Shown in pieces: positions 1-6,384 of a DNA stretch of 8,992 nt; within the stretch, counting starts at the first letter, position 1; each line of letters starts with the position of its first letter. The translations under genes were made by a program, and so were the position numbers. Source of the DNA: Bacteroidia bacterium (GTDB taxonomy: Bacteria > Bacteroidota > Bacteroidia > Bacteroidales > Azobacteroidaceae); contig BNTT01000125.1 in the NCBI GenBank assembly GCA_025996815.1, forward strand, positions 1 to 8,992. Reading direction: 5' to 3'. The notes under the pieces are model-generated. The model was not told the DNA's origin. It saw only the letters and a list, made by a program, of their open reading frames with translations, and searched no databases.

Positions 1-59
1 TGATAACAATCTGTATCCGTTGGAAACTGTCTGTAAAAATTGATTGAGTTCACTCCCAT
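1..59 (-). CDS. IS1595-like transposase, N-terminal fragment (runs off the window)
   Basis: The minus strand is open from 80 to the window edge, with in-frame ATGs at 80 and 59. From 59 it reads MGVNSINFYRQFPTDTDCY. A short INxIxF-type lead followed by FPTDxxC resembles the start of IS1595/ISXO2-type transposases of Bacteroidota, which continue into a YL..LKW segment, a zinc ribbon and a DDE-type catalytic domain. None of those later parts is visible here. I prefer the start at 59 because the -7 box at 85-92 leaves only four bases before the ATG at 80, so transcription would start at or after that codon. The alternative start at 80 adds MEERIKF. Fewer than 20 residues are visible, so the family call is recognition by eye and could be wrong. 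Confidence 0.45.
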   Translation of the reverse strand, partial: MGVNSINFYRQFPTDTDCY

Positions 60-84
60 AAATTTTATCCTTTCTTCCATGCTA

Positions 85-92
85 CAAAGGTA
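85..92 (-). promoter_or_regulatory. Bacteroidota-type promoter of the transposase (-7 box TACCTTTG)
   Basis: Read on the minus strand, 92-85 is TACCTTTG, an exact match to the Bacteroidota -7 consensus TAnnTTTG. Nineteen bases upstream sits TTTA (115-112), three of four bases of the usual TTTG -33 element, at typical spacing. It points away from the membrane-protein gene, so it would serve the transposase. No matching box on the plus strand is seen between 1 and 174. Confidence 0.55.
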
Positions 93-119
93 GCAAATTA
101 TTGGGGCGACCTAAACGCC

Positions 120-1757
120 TATACCAAAACATCAATCATTTCGTTTCTGCGAAAACACCGCTATGCGCTGTTTGTGCTCATTAGCCTCGTCGCCGTTGGC
201 ATTTTTAATTTGATGAGAATTAAATACGTCCTCTTAGGCGATTTATATCTTAGAATTATGCAAGTTGAAAACGGGGAAATAATACGCGAAGAGTATCTGT
301 CTATGTGGATATTACACCATCTGTATGTTTGGCTCCATGCGCATTTCAATTTCACAGGATACCAAACCGTAAAATTGGCAGATTACATAATTGGGGCACT
401 ATTTATATTCTTTTCGCTGTGCACCGCCAATCTTTTGGGTAACACGTTTCTAAAAAAAGCAGCCGCTTTTGTCATCTCTACGCTGTCGTGCACCATTTTA
501 CTCCAATTGTGCGGCTATAATGAGATATATGCTTTTGCCTTATTGTTTTTGCAACTCTACCTTTTCACAAGTTTGTTATACCTCAAAGACAAAATTCATA
601 TCGCGGTGCCAACATTAATTTTGTTTGCCGGAATTGCTTTTCACCTGATGCTGGTGTGTATGCTGCCCTCGCTCATCTTTTTGTTGTACGGCAAAATACT
701 TTGGAAACGCCCGTTTTTCAAAAACAAAACGACAATTTTGGGGATAGTCTTAGTTTCACTCCCATTTTTATATCTTGCCTTCCAAAAATTTGTGCGTCAC
801 ATGGTGTTGCCGTTAGAATTAACAGAAGGGGCATATACCTTATTTTCAATCGCCCATTTTAAGGAATTTTTCAACTCACAACTGCTGGGTGGCGGAGTTG
901 GCTTTCTTATCTGGCTGATGATTTTGATTTACAGCATTGTTTTCAAGGTCAAATACAATCTCACGGCTTGGTTTTTTCTTATTGCTTCGCTGTCCATTGT
1001 GGGAATGATGGTTGTATTTAATGCGGGTAGAGGTCTTGGCGACTGGGATATTTTTGCATTTGCAGCTGTGGTGTTCAATTTAAGCAATGCAGGCATCCTA
1101 TTGGGGGGGGGGGTACAAGAAGAAAGGATTTGCAAAAACCTCAAATACGGCGTGTTGATGTTCGCGGGTTTTTCCGTCCTGCATACGTCCGCATGGCTAT
1201 TACTCAACAAAACGGATGCCTCGCTTAAATGGGCGAAATATGCGTATGAAACAGACCCCACGCACAGTGACAATGCAGTTGTGCTTGGCGACGTATTCTA
1301 CAGCAACAACCTTGAGGAGGGACTAAAATGGTATGAGAAAAGTTATAGTGAGGGAAACCACGCAGCCGGACCTAAATACACACTCCTATTAGATAAGTTG
1401 GGCAGAAAAGAGGAGTTCCTGATTACTGCTGAAAAACTGTATAAAGCGGATAAAAGACCTCTTACTGCACATAATTATGCGATTGCGTTGGTCAAGTTAG
1501 ACAGAAAAGAAGAGGCTTGCGCTATTTTGGAAGCGAACATTAAGGAATACCCGGCCTATCCCCCCTCTTACCTTCCTTTGATAAAAGTCTATATTGAGAA
1601 GCCCGATTACGATGCTCTCTATCGGGTTCTTGTGCAGATGGAATACGTTTACACACAGGTTCCGGAAGAATTTACGCAGCGATTGACGCAAGAACAATTG
1701 GATGGTTTTTGGGGGGTACTTGCCGAACTTAGAACAATGCGGGCAGCGGGGCGATAG
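120..1757 (+). CDS. Polytopic GT-C-like membrane protein with C-terminal TPR-like repeats; start codon apparently lost
   Basis: Unrecognised protein; positions count from GTG 174 (527 residues). About nine or ten hydrophobic segments cover residues 1-345. The first loop carries GDLYLR (Asp23) and there is a GRGLGDWDIFAF motif near 286-295. Residues 350-500 are soluble and helical with TPR-like spacing, such as LGDVFYSNNLEEGLKWYEKS and NYAIALVKLDRKEEACAIL. This plan recalls GT-C fold glycosyltransferase-like proteins with TPR tails, so a role in lipid-linked sugar transfer at the inner membrane is possible but unproven. The frame is open back to 48, yet contains no ATG, GTG or TTG before 174. 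Residues encoded at 120-173 (including SFLRKHRYALF) look like a genuine charged lead into the first membrane helix, so GTG 174 would start inside that helix. The neighbouring IS end probably removed the true start, and this may be a 5'-truncated gene. An 11-G tract (1103-1113) encodes L310-G-G-G. The gene is about 40% GC, lower than GH88. Confidence 0.6.
   Translation, partial: YTKTSIISFLRKHRYALFVLISLVAVGIFNLMRIKYVLLGDLYLRIMQVENGEIIREEYLSMWILHHLYVWLHAHFNFTGYQTVKLADYIIGALFIFFSLCTANLLGNTFLKKAAAFVISTLSCTILLQLCGYNEIYAFALLFLQLYLFTSLLYLKDKIHIAVPTLILFAGIAFHLMLVCMLPSLIFLLYGKILWKRPFFKNKTTILGIVLVSLPFLYLAFQKFVRHMVLPLELTEGAYTLFSIAHFKEFFNSQLLGGGVGFLIWLMILIYSIVFKVKYNLTAWFFLIASLSIVGMMVVFNAGRGLGDWDIFAFAAVVFNLSNAGILLGGGVQEERICKNLKYGVLMFAGFSVLHTSAWLLLNKTDASLKWAKYAYETDPTHSDNAVVLGDVFYSNNLEEGLKWYEKSYSEGNHAAGPKYTLLLDKLGRKEEFLITAEKLYKADKRPLTAHNYAIALVKLDRKEEACAILEANIKEYPAYPPSYLPLIKVYIEKPDYDALYRVLVQMEYVYTQVPEEFTQRLTQEQLDGFWGVLAELRTMRAAGR
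1103..1113 (+). repeat. Homopolymeric G11 tract inside the membrane-protein gene
   Basis: Eleven consecutive G lie in the coding frame and encode Gly311-Gly313 plus the first base of Val314. As written the frame stays open. Ten G would lead to a TGA at 1156-1158; twelve G would lead to a TAA at 1226-1228. Either change would remove the last membrane helix and the whole TPR-like region. Long G tracts slip during replication and are a known basis of phase variation, and they are also a common site of sequencing error. Confidence 0.85.
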
Positions 1758-1781
1758 CATCTGCCGTATGATTTTTTTTCG

Positions 1782-1789
1782 TATCTTTG
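1782..1789 (+). promoter_or_regulatory. Bacteroidota-type -7 box (TATCTTTG) for the GH88 gene
   Basis: TATCTTTG matches TAnnTTTG and lies in the 55-bp gap after the membrane-protein gene, 23 bases before ATG 1813. This gives a leader of roughly 15-17 nt. A run of eight T (1772-1779) lies just upstream; I see no clear TTTG -33 element. Its position rules out the longer reading frame starting at 1702 as the translated form and indicates that the hydrolase has its own promoter. Confidence 0.55.
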
Positions 1790-1812
1790 CAAAAATTTTA
1801 ATATTTATAACG

Positions 1813-2985
1813 ATGTCAATCAAATCTACTTTTTGCTGCTTATTGCTTGCCGGCAACTGCTTGTCGGCATCGGCGCAGCCCGAAATCGTCAAAAGCAACT
1901 TTGCGTTTGCTGAAAAACAGTTGAGCTATTCGCTCGAACAGGTGAAGGCGGCTACGACCGACCGAGTGAATAATCCGCGCACCATCAAGAATGGCAACTT
2001 GTCGCTGGCTCCGGCGGAGGAGTGGACAAGCGGCTTCTATCCGGGCATCCTGTGGTATATGTATGAATACACCCGCGACCAGAAATGGGCAGACGAAGCG
2101 CGGCACTTCACCCAACTGACTGAAAGCCAGCAATATGTGAAAAACACGCACGACATGGGTTTCAAGATGTATTGCGGCTACGGCAACGGCTACCGTCTGG
2201 CAGGCGACGCAGACTATCGCGACGTGCTCATTCAGTCGGCAAAAACGCTCATCACGCGCTACAACCCCACCGTGGGGCTTATTCGCTCGTGGGATTTCAA
2301 CAGAGACAAGTGGCAATATCCGGTCATCATCGACAATATGATGAATCTCGAACTGCTGTTTTGGGCAACCAAAGCAACCGGCGACTCCACCTATTACCAC
2401 ATCGCGGTCAATCACGCCAAAAAGACGATAGAAAATCATTTTCGGGACGACAACAGTTCGTTTCACGTGGTCGATTACGACACCATCACCGGCAATCCGC
2501 GCCTGAAACAGACCCATCAGGGCTATGCCGACGGGTCGGCGTGGGCACGCGGACAGGCTTGGGGGCTTTACGGCTACACGATCTGCTACCGCGAAACGGG
2601 CGACAAGGCGTTTTTGGAACAGGCACGAAAGATTGAAAAATTCATCTTCGCGCACCCCAATATGCCCAAAGACTTGGTGCCCTACTGGGATTTCAACGCT
2701 CCGGACATCCCTGATGCCCCCCGCGATGCCTCCGCAGCCGCCATTTATGCCTCCGCACTGTACGAACTGAGCACGTATGTCGCCCCAAAAGAGGCAAAAA
2801 ACTACCGCAAGAAAGCAGACACAATCATCAAAAGCCTGTCGTCGCCCGCCTATCGGTCGCCGCTGAATGAAAATTTCGGCTTCCTGCTACTCCACAGCAC
2901 GGGCGCGAAGCCGTCGAACACGGAGGTGGATGTGCCGCTGATTTATGCCGACTACTATTTTTTGGAGGCGTTGCTGCGAAAGTAA
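1813..2985 (+). CDS. Secreted GH88 unsaturated glucuronyl hydrolase
   Basis: 390 residues. GH88 enzymes remove the 4,5-unsaturated uronic acid from the non-reducing end of oligosaccharides made by polysaccharide lyases, by vinyl-ether hydration. An N-terminal signal peptide (residues 1-21, cleavage likely after ASA, before QPE) sends it to the periplasm. An (alpha/alpha)6-barrel is expected. The two family acids are visible: Asp114 in THDMGF and Asp174 in VIIDNMMN, about 60 residues apart as in characterised UGL (Asp88/Asp149). Also conserved are HQGYAD (235-240) and SAWARGQAWGLYGY (242-255). Length is normal for the family. I chose ATG 1813 because it begins the signal peptide and follows the promoter; the frame is open further upstream to 1702. 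No lyase, sulfatase or SusC/SusD gene is in view, so the natural substrate (glycosaminoglycan, ulvan, pectin-like) cannot be told. The related GH105 family is the main alternative, but the motifs fit GH88 better. Confidence 0.88.
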   Translation: MSIKSTFCCLLLAGNCLSASAQPEIVKSNFAFAEKQLSYSLEQVKAATTDRVNNPRTIKNGNLSLAPAEEWTSGFYPGILWYMYEYTRDQKWADEARHFTQLTESQQYVKNTHDMGFKMYCGYGNGYRLAGDADYRDVLIQSAKTLITRYNPTVGLIRSWDFNRDKWQYPVIIDNMMNLELLFWATKATGDSTYYHIAVNHAKKTIENHFRDDNSSFHVVDYDTITGNPRLKQTHQGYADGSAWARGQAWGLYGYTICYRETGDKAFLEQARKIEKFIFAHPNMPKDLVPYWDFNAPDIPDAPRDASAAAIYASALYELSTYVAPKEAKNYRKKADTIIKSLSSPAYRSPLNENFGFLLLHSTGAKPSNTEVDVPLIYADYYFLEALLRK

Positions 2986-3114
2986 TAACAGAAAATGGCT
3001 CGTTTGCGCTGCTTTTAGCCACCTATGAATGGGGGGATGGGTGAAAAACAAAATCAGTAAAATATCTCTTCAATGCCGAATGATGTCCGAAGATGCCAAA
3101 GTTTGGTAAAATGC
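2986..3114. other. Short intergenic gap between convergent GH88 and ispD genes
   Basis: This 129-bp gap has no supported gene. Two weak dyads are visible: TGGCT at 2996-3000 with AGCCA at 3017-3021 (16-base loop), and CCAAA-g-TTTGG at 3096-3106. Neither has the GC-rich stem and T-run of an intrinsic terminator, so I cannot assign a terminator to either gene. Confidence 0.4.
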
Positions 3115-3798
3115 TTATTTCCTGCACCTCAAAATTGCCTCCGCCAGCAGCAAATCTTCCGGAGTCGTAATCTTGATGTTTTCTTTGCTGCCTGCCACGA
3201 TTTGTGGCTCACATTCTAATTTGACCGTCACCACCGACACGTCATCGGTGTAGTGGGGGGAATCCGGCGCATCGGCGTATGCCTCCCGCAGCACGGGGGC
3301 GTGGAATACTTGCGGCGTTTGCACGAGCCGAAATTGCTCCCGCTCTACATCCTTCACCTTGCCTTCCAGCGTGATTTTTCGTAGCGTATCCACCACCGGC
3401 ACAGCGGGATATGCCGCGTCGTGTCCGGCTGCCGCCTCAAAAACGGAGGCGATAATCTCGGAGGTAACCAGCGGGCGCACGCCATCGTGAACAGCCACCA
3501 GGGCATCGCTGTCTTTGACCTCCGCCAAGCCGTTTTTTACCGACAGGAAACGGGAATTTCCTCCCGAAACGAGCGTCACGGCGATAGAAAATCTGTGCTC
3601 CGCGCATAACTTTTGCCAATAGTCCTGCTGTGCGGCAGGCAGCACCAAAATAATTTTCATCTCCGCATCGTAGCGATGAAAAGCCTCAATGGTGTACATC
3701 AGCACAGGTCGCCCCGCAAGCAGCAAAAATTGCTTGGGGACATCCGTGCCCATCCGCCGTCCGCTTCCGCCTGCCACGATGATAGCATATTTTTTCAT
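3115..3798 (-). CDS. ispD: 2-C-methyl-D-erythritol 4-phosphate cytidylyltransferase (IspD)
   Basis: 227 residues, the usual length of single-domain IspD. It transfers CMP from CTP to MEP, giving CDP-methylerythritol, the third step of the non-mevalonate isoprenoid pathway in the cytoplasm. The nucleotide-binding signature AGGSGRRMG (9-17) is followed by PKQF (21-24); Arg15 and Lys22 align with the E. coli catalytic pair Arg20/Lys27. Further family marks are SVKNGL, VHDGVRP (usually HDAARP in E. coli), LVQTPQVF, TDDVSVV and GSKENIKITTPEDL near the C-terminus, which holds the MEP-phosphate-binding lysine. There is no fused IspF domain. Its ATG overlaps the xseB stop by four bases (ATGA), so the two are almost certainly cotranscribed and translationally coupled from the promoter at 4013-4020. 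The gene converges on the GH88 gene. Confidence 0.96.
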   Translation of the reverse strand: MKKYAIIVAGGSGRRMGTDVPKQFLLLAGRPVLMYTIEAFHRYDAEMKIILVLPAAQQDYWQKLCAEHRFSIAVTLVSGGNSRFLSVKNGLAEVKDSDALVAVHDGVRPLVTSEIIASVFEAAAGHDAAYPAVPVVDTLRKITLEGKVKDVEREQFRLVQTPQVFHAPVLREAYADAPDSPHYTDDVSVVTVKLECEPQIVAGSKENIKITTPEDLLLAEAILRCRK

Positions 3799-3992
3799 GA
3801 CAAGCCTTCCAGTATTTTTGTCGTTTCTTCACTCACCACAAAGAGTTTGTCTTTGCACACTTTCAGCAGTGCGGTGGCTTCTTTCAGCACGGTGCTCAAC
3901 TCGTCTACGTCCAGTTTATTGCCTTCAATGAGCTGTTGAATTTCCTGCAAACGTCGGAATGCGTCCTTGTACGCCAATTTTTCAAGTTCCAT
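3795..3992 (-). CDS. xseB: Exodeoxyribonuclease VII small subunit (XseB)
   Basis: 65 residues, slightly shorter than E. coli XseB (about 80). It is the small subunit that binds several copies per XseA to form exonuclease VII, a nuclease that degrades single-stranded DNA to oligonucleotides. The family pattern is clear: YKDAFRRLQEIQQLIEGNKLDVDELSTVLKEATALLK, two charged amphipathic helices separated by a G-N-K-L-D turn, then a K-rich tail. No enzyme site is expected in this subunit. ATG 3992 lies 20 bases after a -7 box, which supports this start. xseA, often adjacent, is absent here: the upstream neighbour pepT is divergent and the downstream gene is ispD. The 3' end overlaps ispD by four bases. 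Confidence 0.93.
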   Translation of the reverse strand: MELEKLAYKDAFRRLQEIQQLIEGNKLDVDELSTVLKEATALLKVCKDKLFVVSEETTKILEGLS

Positions 3993-4012
3993 AACACTTT
4001 TTATTCAGGGTG

Positions 4013-4020
4013 CAAAGGTA
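4013..4020 (-). promoter_or_regulatory. Bacteroidota-type -7 box for xseB-ispD
   Basis: The minus strand reads TACCTTTG from 4020 to 4013, an exact TAnnTTTG match. It lies 20 bases upstream of the xseB ATG, giving a leader of about 14 nt. I see no TTTG at the usual 19-base spacing; a TTTG at 24 bases is present within the opposing promoter region. It forms one arm of the inverted repeat at 4011-4044. Confidence 0.65.
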
Positions 4021-4034
4021 TGAAAAATATTCAT

Positions 4035-4042
4035 TACCTTTG
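4035..4042 (+). promoter_or_regulatory. Bacteroidota-type -7 box for pepT-gcvT
   Basis: TACCTTTG matches TAnnTTTG exactly and lies 21 bases upstream of ATG 4064, giving a leader of about 15 nt. This shows that the longer reading frame beginning at GTG 4010 is not the translated form. No TTTG -33 element is seen at 19-base spacing because that place is taken by the opposing promoter. Confidence 0.7.
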
Positions 4043-4063
4043 CACAAAATAAAAAAATACGCG

Positions 4064-5284
4064 ATGACAGTTGTAGAACGTTTTCTAAAATATGTGTCGT
4101 TTGACACGCAATCCGATGAAAATTCGGCAACAACACCGAGCACGCCGAGCCAATGGCTGCTGGCAGAGTGCCTCGAAGCCGAGATGGAGGCGATGGGCTT
4201 GGAGGATATTTCGCTGGACGAGCACGCCTATCTGATGGCGACTTTGCCCGCCACGACCGACGAAAAAGTGCCGGTCGTCGGCTTCATCGCGCATTTAGAC
4301 ACCAGCCCCGATATGTCCGGCGAGAATGTCAAGCCCCGCATCGTGAGCAATTATGACGGCAAAGATATTGTGTTGAACAAAGCCGAAAAAATCGTGCTCT
4401 CGCCCAATTTATTCCCCGAACTGCTGCACCATGTGGGCGAAGACCTGATTGTGACGGACGGCACCACCCTTTTGGGTGCCGACGACAAAGCGGGCATCGC
4501 CGAAATTATGACCGCCATCGACTACCTGAAAAGTCATCCCGAAATTCCGCACGGCAAAATACGCATCGCCTTCAATCCCGACGAAGAAATCGGATGCGGC
4601 GCGCACCTGTTCGACGTCAAAAAATTCGGCTGCGAATGGGCATACACCATCGACGGCAGCGAATTGGGCGAATTGGAATACGAAAATTTCAACGCCGCCG
4701 CCGCCACCGTCTGCATCAAGGGGCTGAACGTGCACCCGGGCTATGCCAAAGACAAGATGCTCAACGCCTCGCTCATTGCGCGGGATTTTATTGCTATGCT
4801 CCCCGATGAAGAAACTCCCGCCAACACGTCCGGTTATGAAGGTTTTTATCACCTCACCGGTATGAGTGGGACGGTGGAAGAGGCAACGCTTTCATATATC
4901 ATTCGCGACCACGATGCCAAGAAATTTGAACAGCGGTTGGCTGTGCTTCAAGCACTTACAGAAAAATTGAATAAAAACTACCCCGCCGACACCGTCACGC
5001 TGCACATCAAGCAGCAATACCGCAACATGCGCGAGATTGTGGAGCCGCAAAAGCACATCATCGACTTGGCGAGGCAGGCGATGCTCGAAGCGGGCATCAC
5101 GCCCGTGGTGCGTCCCATCCGCGGCGGCACCGACGGCGCACAACTATCCTTCAAAGGCTTGCCCTGCCCCAATATCTTCGCCGGCGGGCTCAATTTCCAC
5201 GGTCGCTACGAATTTGTCCCCATCCGCTCGATGGAGAAGGCGGTGGAGGTGATAATCAATATTGCAAAGTCGATAAAAAAATAA
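4064..5284 (+). CDS. pepT: Peptidase T (tripeptide aminopeptidase, M20B family)
   Basis: 406 residues, normal for PepT. This cytoplasmic dizinc enzyme removes the N-terminal residue of tripeptides in the last stage of peptide breakdown. All metal and catalytic residues are visible: His77 and Asp79 in [11 protein letters not shown], Asp140 in LLGADDKAG, Glu174 (general base) and Glu175 in [10 protein letters not shown], Asp197 in [19 protein letters not shown], and His379 in [31 protein letters not shown] (353-370) is also typical. The small dimerisation domain is inserted near 210-320. I chose ATG 4064 because it gives the family start [16 protein letters not shown] and follows the -7 box; the frame extends upstream to GTG 4010, but that stretch contains the promoter. 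gcvT starts ten bases after the stop, so the two likely form an operon. It is divergent from xseB. Confidence 0.97.
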   Translation: MTVVERFLKYVSFDTQSDENSATTPSTPSQWLLAECLEAEMEAMGLEDISLDEHAYLMATLPATTDEKVPVVGFIAHLDTSPDMSGENVKPRIVSNYDGKDIVLNKAEKIVLSPNLFPELLHHVGEDLIVTDGTTLLGADDKAGIAEIMTAIDYLKSHPEIPHGKIRIAFNPDEEIGCGAHLFDVKKFGCEWAYTIDGSELGELEYENFNAAAATVCIKGLNVHPGYAKDKMLNASLIARDFIAMLPDEETPANTSGYEGFYHLTGMSGTVEEATLSYIIRDHDAKKFEQRLAVLQALTEKLNKNYPADTVTLHIKQQYRNMREIVEPQKHIIDLARQAMLEAGITPVVRPIRGGTDGAQLSFKGLPCPNIFAGGLNFHGRYEFVPIRSMEKAVEVIINIAKSIKK

Positions 5285-5294
5285 ATTAAAAAAT

Positions 5295-6383
5295 ATGAAA
5301 ACAACTCCATTTCACAAACAGCACCAACAATTGGGTGCAAAAATGCACGAATTTGCCGGCTACGATATGCCGATTGAGTACCCTACGGGGATTATTGAGG
5401 AGCACCACTGCGTGATGAACGGCGTGGGCGTGTTCGACGTGTCGCACATGGGCGAATTTTGGATCAAGGGTGCGAAGGCTAAGGACTTTGTGCAAAAGAT
5501 GGTGTCGAATGACATCGCCAATTTGCCCGTTGGGAAGGTGCAGTACAACTGTTTTCCGAATGCTCAGGGTGGCATCGTGGACGATTTGCTGGTTTATCAC
5601 TTCGAGCCGGACAAGTATATGCTGGTCGTGAACGCCGCCAATATCGACAAGGACTGGGCGTGGTGCGTGAAAAACAACACCGAAGGTGCCGTTTTGAACA
5701 ACGCCTCCGACAATATGTCGCAATTAGCCGTGCAAGGTCCGAAAGCTATCCTTGCGTTGCAAAAACTGACGGATGTGGATTTGTCCACCATCCCCTATTA
5801 CAGTTTCGTAACCGGCAAATTGGCGGGCGTGAACGACGTGATTATCTCCAACACCGGCTACACGGGCTGTGGAGGCTTTGAACTGTATTTTTATCCCGAG
5901 CACGCCGACAAAATTTGGGATGCCGTGTTTGAAGCCGGTGCCGAATTTGGCATCAAGCCCATTGGGTTGGGTGCGCGCGACACGCTTCGTTTGGAGGCAG
6001 GTTTCCCGCTCTACGGGCACGAATTGGACGACACCACTTCGCCCTTGCAAGCAGGTTTGGGCTGGATTACCAAGTTTGTGGACGGCAACAATTTTATCGC
6101 GCGCCCCATTCTGGAAGCCGAAAAAGCGGCAGGCGTGAAGCGCAAACTCGTGGGCTTCGAAATCGTGGACAAGGGCATCGCCCGCAACGGCTACGAAATC
6201 GCCAACGCGGCAGGCGAAATCATCGGCAACGTCACTTCGGGCAGCATCGCGCCTTCGACCAAAAAAGGCATCGGCTTCGGCTATGTCAAGACGGAATACG
6301 CGCCCCTCGGCACCACCATCTATATCCGCATCCGCGACAAAAATGTGGCTGCCACCGTAGTGAAGCCGCCGTTCCGGAAATAA
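5295..6383 (+). CDS. gcvT: Aminomethyltransferase, glycine cleavage system T protein
   Basis: 362 residues, full length. GcvT takes the aminomethyl group carried on lipoyl-GcvH, passes the carbon to tetrahydrofolate as 5,10-methylene-THF and releases ammonia. N-terminal family marks are [23 protein letters not shown] and FDVSHMGEF (47-55). The key acidic site is in [10 protein letters not shown] (Asp96/Asp97, matching the catalytic Asp of bacterial GcvT). [14 protein letters not shown] (186-199) and [22 protein letters not shown] (224-245) are also conserved. The usual Glu or Ala after GYTG is Cys192 here. The C-terminal barrel ends in [12 protein letters not shown], with the (V/A)KxPF ending common in this family. 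It starts ten bases after pepT and has no separate promoter that I can see. gcvP and gcvH are not in the window. Its stop lies one base from the trpS stop on the other strand. Confidence 0.97.
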   Translation: MKTTPFHKQHQQLGAKMHEFAGYDMPIEYPTGIIEEHHCVMNGVGVFDVSHMGEFWIKGAKAKDFVQKMVSNDIANLPVGKVQYNCFPNAQGGIVDDLLVYHFEPDKYMLVVNAANIDKDWAWCVKNNTEGAVLNNASDNMSQLAVQGPKAILALQKLTDVDLSTIPYYSFVTGKLAGVNDVIISNTGYTGCGGFELYFYPEHADKIWDAVFEAGAEFGIKPIGLGARDTLRLEAGFPLYGHELDDTTSPLQAGLGWITKFVDGNNFIARPILEAEKAAGVKRKLVGFEIVDKGIARNGYEIANAAGEIIGNVTSGSIAPSTKKGIGFGYVKTEYAPLGTTIYIRIRDKNVAATVVKPPFRK

Positions 6384-6384
6384 A

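Larger units (their letters stand above)
1..119 (-). mobile_element. End of an insertion sequence, probably IS1595 family (partial)
   Basis: A leftward transposase start and its own promoter lie just inside this segment, and a rightward coding frame with no start codon begins directly outside it. The true terminus cannot be fixed because the other end lies beyond the window. A plausible tip is the short imperfect palindrome at 105-119 (GGCG and CGCC arms around ACCTAAA), since sequence from about 120 onward reads as the membrane protein's N-terminus. The family call rests only on the transposase N-terminus. The right boundary is an inference, good to perhaps ten bases. Confidence 0.45.
4011..4044. 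repeat. 34-bp inverted repeat formed by two divergent promoters
   Basis: Perfect 10-bp arms TGCAAAGGTA (4011-4020) and TACCTTTGCA (4035-4044) flank a 14-bp AT-rich spacer. The symmetry continues with TGAA (4021-4024) against TTCA (4030-4033) if one base at 4034 is skipped. Each arm contains an outward-facing -7 box, so the expected -33 region of each promoter falls on the other's -7 box. Confidence 0.85.

Noticed and set aside
1711..1716. G6 run near the end of the membrane-protein gene as a second slippage site
   Set aside because: Six G is within chance expectation, and a shift there would change only the last few residues.
1702..1812. Upstream extension of the GH88 frame to an ATG at 1702
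   Set aside because: It overlaps the preceding gene, contains the -7 box at 1782-1789, and would bury the signal peptide 37 residues inside.
1840..2655. Long leftward open frame (271 codons) opposite the GH88 gene
   Set aside because: It mirrors codon structure of the GH88 gene; its peptide has no recognisable domain, and the plus strand has a signal peptide and full GH88 motifs.
2996..3021. TGGCT/AGCCA dyad after GH88 as a terminator
   Set aside because: The stem is only 5 bp with a 16-base loop, and no T-run follows it.
4010..4063. Upstream extension of pepT to GTG 4010
   Set aside because: The 18 extra codons consist of the divergent promoter region, and the family start fits ATG 4064.
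4409..4852. Leftward open frame (147 codons) opposite pepT
   Set aside because: It is a shadow of the GC-rich pepT coding sequence, with no promoter or recognisable domain.
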